A stretch of DNA of 51,152 nt from Ophiocordyceps camponoti-saundersi (nom. inval.). Its lineage: Eukaryota; Ascomycota; Sordariomycetes; Hypocreales; Ophiocordycipitaceae. Location of the stretch: NCBI GenBank assembly GCA_003339415.1, contig PDHQ01000251.1, positions 1 through 51,152 of the forward strand. Reading direction: 5' to 3'. A program made the translations under genes and the position numbers. Numbering within the stretch: position 1 is the stretch's first letter; the number at the start of each line of letters is the position of its first letter. The notes under the pieces are model-generated. The model searched no databases and was not told where the DNA came from. It saw nothing but the letters and a program-made list of their open reading frames with translations. Positions 45,234-51,152 of this stretch are shown one piece after another.

Positions 45234-47435
45234 CTACGACTCGCAAAACCCATACTCCTCTTCTTCTTCACCCACGGATGCCGCAGGCTTCTCAGCACCA
45301 AAGTTTGCATCTTCCTCCTGCTCCCCAGAGCGCATGCGGAAAGGACCTTTCTCAGGTCGGTCGTGCTGCTGAGCAAAACCCGCCGTATCAAAACCTTGCT
45401 CGGCAGACGCTGGGAGCAAGTGAATGGACACGTCGACGACGCTGTGCAAGCCAACGTTCTGAACCCGAGCTCGACGACTGACACTCTCCTGCTGAACCTG
45501 CTGCAGCACCTCCGGCGCAGAAGCCAGTCTGGAAAAGTCTCGAGGCTCGACGCTTTCAGCCTGGGGATCACATCTGCAATCTTCAACAACGGCCTTTTCC
45601 TCCTCAGGCTTAACGGCGATACGCTCCTCGCCCTTGACGGCAACAGCCTGTCCGAAGACAACCTGCGTCTCAACCTTGCCTCCCGCCTTCTGCTTTTCAA
45701 CGTAATACACGGGGCTGCAGAACTGAGCGGCGAACTTGCTCGTCATGTTGAGCCTGAATTTGGCGCTGTTGAGGGTCGTGCGCTGGGCCGCATTTGCGTC
45801 GCTTCGTACCTCGGCGAGATAGCAGCTCGGTATCTGCGGGACGACGATGACGGAGGATGCGGCCGTGGTCGTGTTCGTGATCGGTCCTGACTTGACGCTG
45901 CTCGCCTCATCGTCGCCCTTTCCCTGGCTGGCCTTGTTGCTGGGATGTTCCTGGCTGTCTTTCTCCGTGCCGTTCTTTGGCTCGTGGATGCTCTTACTGA
46001 CTTTGGGGTTGACCGACTGCTGGCTGCTCTTTCCTTGGCTCACCTCCGATAATGTGCCGCTTCCATGGCCCTCGGTTTTCGCCTCTTGCACGTCTTCATC
46101 GTCTTCTTCTTCCAATTCCCTACTTTGACTCTTTTCACTTGTCTCGGCGTCATGGATAGTATCGTCCTGATATGCGGCCTCTGCCTTTTCCCCGGTGCTG
46201 CTTTTCTGCTCATCAGCCTCCGCGGCATATTTCGCAGAATGGACTCGATTTTCGAACACTTGGCCGTTCTTCTTCTCATCTTGGGGGCTCTCGCCGTTTC
46301 TCAAGTCATCTTTGGGTGCCTCCTTGCCGTCTTTGCCTTCATGTTCTCTCGCATCATGGCCATCCCAACCGCCATTTTCAAGACCATGACGGCCATGCCG
46401 ATCGCCACCCTGAAGATCATGACGGCCATCCCAATTGCCATCTTCAATCTTATCACCGCCGTCTTTGTGGTCGTCTTCGCCCCTTTCGTCCTTTCCCTGG
46501 CCTTTGGATTCGTTCTTCCCACCTTCATGGTCATATGCGTCATCTTCGCCGTCATCTTTGCTATCATCTGCTTCATCATCTCTGGAATCGCCATTGTCGC
46601 CATCGGTGTCACCTGCGGAGCCGTCTTCAAGCCCCACGCTACCATCAATGTTGTCGTCACCGAGGTCAAGGCCGACCCTGTTTTCTCCTTCGATCTCATC
46701 ACTGCCCCTTCCGTCCGCGCCCTGCTGTACCTCCTTATCATTCTCATGTTCTTCTGTTGACACCTCATTGTCCTTCTCGTGACCTTCGTCTTTGGGCACA
46801 TCATCATTGTTGTTACCGCCATCCTCAGGCCCTTCATCGCCCTTCTTCTTCTCATCGGCCTCAGCAGTCGGCGGAGATTGCGACATCTTATCTTTTGCCA
46901 GCTCCGGGCAGTAAGTCTCAAATGGAACTGGTGAAGCACGCAATCCTAGAAGAGGGTCTCCTGGCTGACCGTACTGAACTCCATAGGAGTGTTCCCAAAC
47001 ACTACCGGGTGACTTTGTGGTTTCGTTATTCTCATACTTGCGCATATCCTCGAGCCAGTTGTCGATATCTGCGGTCACTTTTCCCCAGTAGATGGATTGT
47101 TCCGGGGAGAGAAGCAGGTTAGCTACCTTGCACTCGCGGCAACAGGCCTCATTCTTCTTAAAGTCGTCCAGGGTCTTCTCCCGCAAATGGTAATAGGCGA
47201 TGAGCTTCTGGCGGTCTCTCTGGTCTACAGGCTCCGCGAAATTGATGCCAGATGTCCTGATGGCGTTGATGTCGATCCTGGATTGAACGTCGCATGGAAG
47301 TTTAGAGTCTTCGAGACCGGTTTGGCACCAGGCATAGCGCTCGACAACGCTTGTCAACTTTTGAGAGGGTTCCTCTGCCACGACGCTCTGCAAGATGGCG
47401 AGCGCGCTGAGGATGGCCACTGCAGGCCTCGACAT
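45234..47435 (-). CDS. Large acidic, low-complexity secreted protein, unknown function
   Basis: Single exon, 733 aa from the ATG at 47435 (30 codons inside a longer frame). That start is chosen because a clean signal peptide follows: MSRPAVAILSALAILQSVVA, cut before EEPSQK. Residues 21 to about 180 are the only globular-looking part, with paired cysteines (CQTGLEDSKLPC, ACCREC) and aromatic residues (YWGKVTADIDNWLEDMRKYE, WEHSYGVQYGQPGDPLLG). Then ~380 residues of Asp/Glu/Gly/Lys/His-rich disorder include a degenerate tandem of about 10 residues (DGRHDLQGGDRHGRHGLENGGWDGHD). A C-terminal part has VVFGQAVAVKGEERIAVKPEE and CRCDP. It is probably secreted or wall-associated. I recognise no family. 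The long opposite-strand frames across the repeat are shadows. Confidence 0.75.
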   Translation of the reverse strand: MSRPAVAILSALAILQSVVAEEPSQKLTSVVERYAWCQTGLEDSKLPCDVQSRIDINAIRTSGINFAEPVDQRDRQKLIAYYHLREKTLDDFKKNEACCRECKVANLLLSPEQSIYWGKVTADIDNWLEDMRKYENNETTKSPGSVWEHSYGVQYGQPGDPLLGLRASPVPFETYCPELAKDKMSQSPPTAEADEKKKGDEGPEDGGNNNDDVPKDEGHEKDNEVSTEEHENDKEVQQGADGRGSDEIEGENRVGLDLGDDNIDGSVGLEDGSAGDTDGDNGDSRDDEADDSKDDGEDDAYDHEGGKNESKGQGKDERGEDDHKDGGDKIEDGNWDGRHDLQGGDRHGRHGLENGGWDGHDAREHEGKDGKEAPKDDLRNGESPQDEKKNGQVFENRVHSAKYAAEADEQKSSTGEKAEAAYQDDTIHDAETSEKSQSRELEEEDDEDVQEAKTEGHGSGTLSEVSQGKSSQQSVNPKVSKSIHEPKNGTEKDSQEHPSNKASQGKGDDEASSVKSGPITNTTTAASSVIVVPQIPSCYLAEVRSDANAAQRTTLNSAKFRLNMTSKFAAQFCSPVYYVEKQKAGGKVETQVVFGQAVAVKGEERIAVKPEEEKAVVEDCRCDPQAESVEPRDFSRLASAPEVLQQVQQESVSRRARVQNVGLHSVVDVSIHLLPASAEQGFDTAGFAQQHDRPEKGPFRMRSGEQEEDANFGAEKPAASVGEEEEEYGFCES

Positions 47436-48040
47436 TGTTTCGACTTTGTCTTCTAGCGAGCGTGTGGGAACGAGTGACTGGGTGAACTTGACGGAATCAA
47501 GACGGAGACATAGATTTACATACATATGTACGACGGCATCGTCGAGGACGGCAGGAGAAGGCTTTAAATACTTGAGATTGAATTTGATGTTGTGCGTATC
47601 ATGTGCATTATTACATGCCGGCTTTCACATATAGCCGCTTCCCTGATCTCTTTTGCGTCGTTGTTGTTGATAGATGCCCACTGATATAGACCGAGGATGT
47701 GAGCCACACATTCCACGCGAGTCAAGCCAAAAATATCACATGTTATACATATGTACATATGTATGTATGTGCCTACCTGTGGAGGTCATGCCATAGTCGC
47801 CACCCAGAACGGTCCTTGAGCGTCAGATCCAAGGACGATGTTGAGACGGCCGGGATTTCTGCTTCGGAGATGTGATGACGTTGTCCATAAGTATGACATA
47901 TGTACATATGTACATACATATACACACACTGTCAGACAAGGAGGAGGCGTGCAAATTGCATTGATTGATATGCTTACCCTCTCAAAACGGAGGGAATTAT
48001 CGTTATCTTTATATATATAATAAAGACTATCCGTATCTGC
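47436..48040. other. Intergenic, promoter of acidic secreted protein to right TE island
   Basis: No gene is seen. ACATATGTACATATGT palindromic TATG/CATA runs occur at about 47745-47770 and 47896-47925. RIP-type composition begins at about 48005-48040. Confidence 0.5.
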
Positions 48041-48382
48041 CTCTTATACCGTGATACCCTTATAAATAAGCCTTTATTCCTATATCCTATATATTACCCC
48101 AGATATAGCCCTTTTCCTAATAGGAATTCCGTTTCCTAGGTTACGGAGCCGTTACTATAATAACTATACGCCTTAAGGGATAATAAAGATATACGCTTAA
48201 TTTACTCTTATCTTAGCCCTCTAATATACCCCCGTAAGCACTACGTATACCGCCTTCTATACCGGGTAAGTAATGCCTACCTCCTAGAGGGTATAATTAA
48301 GGTTTCTCGCGATAATTAAGGAAGGAGTTAAGGGTTAACTAGCGGTAGGGTATATAGGCTAGTTTATTTAGCTTAGAAAATA

Positions 48383-48456
48383 TTAGATAACGGTCGAGCG
48401 GTTATTCTTATAGCCGAGCCCTCGATAGGGCCGGGTTTAATTCCCGGTGCCTCCTT
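48383..48456 (+). pseudogene. tRNA-like relic (A box and T arm)
   Basis: GGTCGAGCGGTTA (48392-48404) matches the D-arm/A box of tRNAs, and CCGGGTTTAATTCCCGG (48431-48447) is a T-arm hairpin with the loop TTCGATT altered to TTTAATT as RIP would do. From GTCGAG to the T stem there are 38 nt, the same spacing as in a tRNA-Glu type molecule. The acceptor and anticodon stems do not pair, so it is a dead tRNA or the head of a tRNA-derived SINE. Confidence 0.4.
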
Positions 48457-48484
48457 AGTATATATTTTCGGGAACTACTATATA

Positions 48485-48588
48485 GGGGAGGCCCTTAGTT
48501 AGGTAGCTTAGCTAGTAGCTATAATAAGGGGATTAAGGGCCCCCTTATTATAGTAAACTAGCTAAATTACCTAGCTAGGGGTTTTCCC
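48485..48588. repeat. Long inverted repeat (foldback)
   Basis: The left arm 48485-48531 and right arm about 48540-48588 are near-perfect reverse complements (GGGAGGCCCTTAGTTAGGTA against its mirror ending CTAGGGGTTTTCCC; inner ends ATAATAAGGGG and CCCCTTATTAT). The loop is under 10 nt. It lies within RIP-type DNA, 30 bp from the tRNA-like relic. Confidence 0.8.
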
Positions 48589-48599
48589 TAATTAGTCTC

Positions 48600-50474
48600 G
48601 TTAGTAGTACTTTTAGGTATTACTAACTTTTTATCTTTTTATATATTTTAATAAATTTACCGTATTACCTTAACGATAAAGAGAGTAACGGATAAGTCGA
48701 AAAAATTAGAAAAGAAAAGTTTATAAAAAAAACGAAGATATCGTAAATAAAGGTTTATAGTATTTTAAGGTAATCTCCCCGATTAGAATAGACGATAAAG
48801 GAGATTATCTTAGGATAAGGGTATCGTTTAACCGATAAGAAAATAATCGCGATAGCGATTAAAAAGTAACGAAATAAGTATATATAACGATTTTAAAGAA
48901 AATCGGTCTAATAGTAAAGAAATAATAGTAATCTAAAATAACGCTAAGGTTATAATTAATAAGGTTAATCGCGGATATATAAGTTCGGATCTTATATATA
49001 AGACTAAGAGAGATAAGTATAACTACCTATTTTAAACGGCCTTTTAGAGGGTATTTTCTTCCCTTTAGGCCTTAATTAACGAGTCGATTAAGAGGTATTT
49101 TCTTCCCTTTAATCCCTCGGATCCGTATATAGCTTCGTAAGCCTAATTTCCTTCTAAAAAGTGCGGAATTTCTCCCCTTAGAGCAGCTTTATTAATCTAT
49201 CCGCTATTATACTAGAAGTTTTTATTTAGCCGATCTTCGTATAGCCTAACTAAACTTTTTAACGTAACTAGTAAGAGTATATATTAACGTAAAGGAGCTT
49301 CGTCTTTAGCTTTAAATTCTCCTCCGTAATTAGCCTAATCGTTTAAAAGTTATTATAGTAAATTATAATATCTTATATAAGCTTAAATTATACTTCCTTA
49401 TAAAGCCTCTCGAAAGCTCTAACTTCCTTAATAACGTAAGAGAGGGCTAGGAACTTTACCTCTATAGATAAGGTTATAATAGTATCTTACTTACCTAATT
49501 TAAAGACGATTATACCCCCGAAAACTCGGATAATAAAGCTTCTAGTACTCTTTCGGTTATAATTATCCCTAAACGAAGCGTTAGATATAGCTATAATAGC
49601 CGAATTATTACTATTATAGCCGATTAAGAAGTTCTAAATATTACGAAGGAATTCTATAACGTAAATTATAGATTATAGATATTAAGGGCCGGGATTTATA
49701 AAACCTTATACTAAGTAGCTAATAGCGAATATAACGTCCGCTTAAGTAATAACTATAGCGTATATTAAGCTACTAATAATAGCCTAATATCGCTTAATCT
49801 TTTTAGCTATTACCTCCCCTTCGAAAGGAGGGATCTTCTTAAGTATTATTAGCTAAGGCTGAGTTTTCTTTCCTAGGAGCCCTTTAAATTTCGTTATAAC
49901 TTTTTAAATATAGGACTTCTAGCTTAGGAATAGACGCCGATTAGCCTTATCCCTAATAACTTTAATATTTAAAAACTAGCGAAGGTCCCCGAGATCCTTA
50001 ATTTAAAAGGCTTTTTTAATAGCTTATCGAAACTTAGTATATTCTTCTATTTAATCTTTCCTAAATAAAGCTATAAAATTATCGATATAGAAGAAAACGA
50101 TAATCTTTCTATTCGTTATAATATAAGGGTTTTCCGAAATAGCCTTATAGCCTTATTCTTTTAACTAAGCTATAAGCAGTTTATATTAAAGAAAAGGGGA
50201 TCGTTAAAAGCTATAGAGAGCCTTCTTTAACCTCTAGGCCCGGCCTAGCTTATTAAAGCCGGGGGGAAGCTTATAATATACTTCCTTATTAAGATCGCTA
50301 TTATAAAAAGCGTTAACGAAATTATACTACCGAGCTTTAAGGTTAAAATAGGCCGTTAAGGCTATTAATAACCGGAACGTTCGTGCCGCTAGCGTATAAG
50401 CGTATACGGATAATTCGTTCGGCGGTTACTCGTTTCCGCATATAATAACGCGGGCTTTATACTTTTAAAGGAAG
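48600..50474 (-). mobile_element. Second Copia retrotransposon relic (RT and RNase H), truncated
   Basis: On the minus strand the reverse transcriptase is readable from 50420 to about 49900: TLAARTFRLLIALTAYFNLKA, YNFVNAFYNSDLNKEVYYKLPPGF, and the active-site box YIDN at 50078-50089. RNase H follows at about 49610-49380 (RKSTRSFIIRVFGGIIVFK, EVKFLALSYVIKEVRAFERLYKE). Gag, protease and integrase, which should lie to the right, are missing, because the LTR repeat copy B begins at 50475. RIP-type stops are present. The RT text differs from the relic at 1745-6655, so it is another family. The left end is not defined. Confidence 0.8.
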
Positions 50475-51152
50475 TTAAAAGGTTATACATAGTGGAAATA
50501 AATAGTGACGGATTGGAAAAAAAATATCACGTGATAGAGTGAGAAGAGAGGTATCACGTGATAGTCAAATAGAGGAAAAAGATAAAGAATTAGAGGCAGG
50601 AGAGGTGATTAAATTGTGAGTATGAGATAATAATACTATACAAGTAGGTGGGAAAACCCTCCTTCTTTTATAGACAATTTCTTAGTAACGAAGGTACTTT
50701 CTAAGATACTTCCAAGTCCTCGGATATAGTACTCTGACGTAGCTATAAGACCTTCCTTTCCCCTTATTTATAGGTATTTTCCTTCTTTTATTATTTGACT
50801 CAGAAGATCGAGGATTTGCGGTGAGACTTGTGTGTGATGCATACGATCGAGGCTTATGCGCGCGCTTAGGCCGCGTACGCTTAGGCCCTATAAGCGCTAT
50901 ACGTGAGACCCTATAAGCGCTATATAATAGGCGCTATAGGGCCTATACGACAGGCGTTATGGGGTATATGCGTGCGCTATAGTGGGCCCTAGTGTGTACG
51001 GCTTATTCCTCTTTTATACTATATATCTTAGGCTATATTATAGGCTTATTTCTTATCCGATTAAGATAAGAAAATATGCATTATATAGCGTTTTAAAAGG
51101 GCTTTAATATAATATAAATATTGCCTTATAAAACTTGCTTAAAGTATTTATA
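50475..51152 (-). repeat. LTR-like repeat, copy B, with start of adjoining Copia 3' end
   Basis: This is collinear with 1214-1891. 50475-51003 is the LTR-like part (ATCACGTGAT palindromes at 50526-50535 and 50553-50562). 51004-51152 is identical to 1744-1891, the RIP-saturated end of a Copia pol. Here the left flank is the RT of another element, so this LTR is read as the 3' LTR of a minus-strand element that continues past the right edge and was inserted into the other Copia. Confidence 0.7.

Noticed and set aside
46172..47122. 316-codon plus-strand frame
   Set aside because: It lies wholly opposite the acidic secreted protein. Its His/Pro/Arg/Ser composition is the mirror of the Asp/Glu/Gly codons, and it has no domain or plausible start.
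48383..48456. A functional tRNA gene
   Set aside because: D and T arms are tRNA-like, but the acceptor and anticodon stems do not pair and the T loop carries RIP-type changes.
1..51152. CRISPR arrays, operons, Shine-Dalgarno sites, bacterial transfer
   Set aside because: The window is eukaryotic throughout: spliced genes, LTR elements and RIP. Repeats are microsatellites, LTRs or tandem motifs without spacer architecture, and no gene has codon use or a family suggesting recent transfer.

Overview
This is a filamentous ascomycete (Pezizomycotina) nuclear contig, probably a sordariomycete. The evidence is short introns of about 47-90 nt with GT..CTRAC..AG signals, a Dicer-like RNase III of the fungal DCL2 type, a His-rich fungal UreG, intergenic AGGT/ACCT microsatellites, and transposon islands altered by repeat-induced point mutation (RIP). 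No species can be named from the sequence alone.

Layout. (1) 1-6750: retrotransposon island on the minus strand. A lightly mutated Copia-type gag (1-1140) runs off the left edge. It is followed by an LTR-like repeat (1214-1740) and a heavily mutated Copia pol relic (about 1745-6655). (2) 7770-19436: gene island with a GPI-anchored aspartic protease, an AVT-type amino-acid transporter, a 32-residue cysteine-rich mini-protein whose gene is split by an intron, the Rho1 GTPase, mitochondrial ribosomal protein uL24m (Mrpl40) and the urease accessory GTPase UreG. (3) 19506-28812: a structurally complete but RIP-dead 9.3-kb Ty3/Gypsy element with 204-bp LTRs, gag-protease, RT-RNase H-integrase and an extra downstream reading frame. 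(4) 29190-47435: nine genes that alternate strictly between strands: TSR1, UTP7, PTH2, NRK1, DCL2, an ATS1-like RCC1 protein, proteasome alpha2, a RINGv membrane E3 and an acidic secreted protein. (5) 48040-51152: a second Copia relic, a tRNA-like relic, a perfect-looking foldback, and a second copy of the left-edge LTR repeat.

Function. Most genes are core housekeeping: ribosome biogenesis (TSR1 and UTP7 share a 238-bp divergent promoter), mitochondrial translation, proteasome, NAD+ salvage, urease maturation and cell-wall signalling. DCL2 is the genome-defence gene, and it sits between islands that carry clear marks of the other fungal defence, RIP.

The observations most worth a second look are: the sequence-context rule of the RIP damage (surviving CpA sites are nearly all GpCpA); the mirror-image RIP boundary in the two Gypsy LTRs; the unexplained third frame of the Gypsy element; the 32-aa cysteine mini-gene; the GC-AG intron in DCL2; an in-frame, stop-free 54-nt intron in the Rho insert region; the convergent NRK1/DCL2 pair with only 35 bp between stop codons; and the 677-bp repeat shared by the two window edges.
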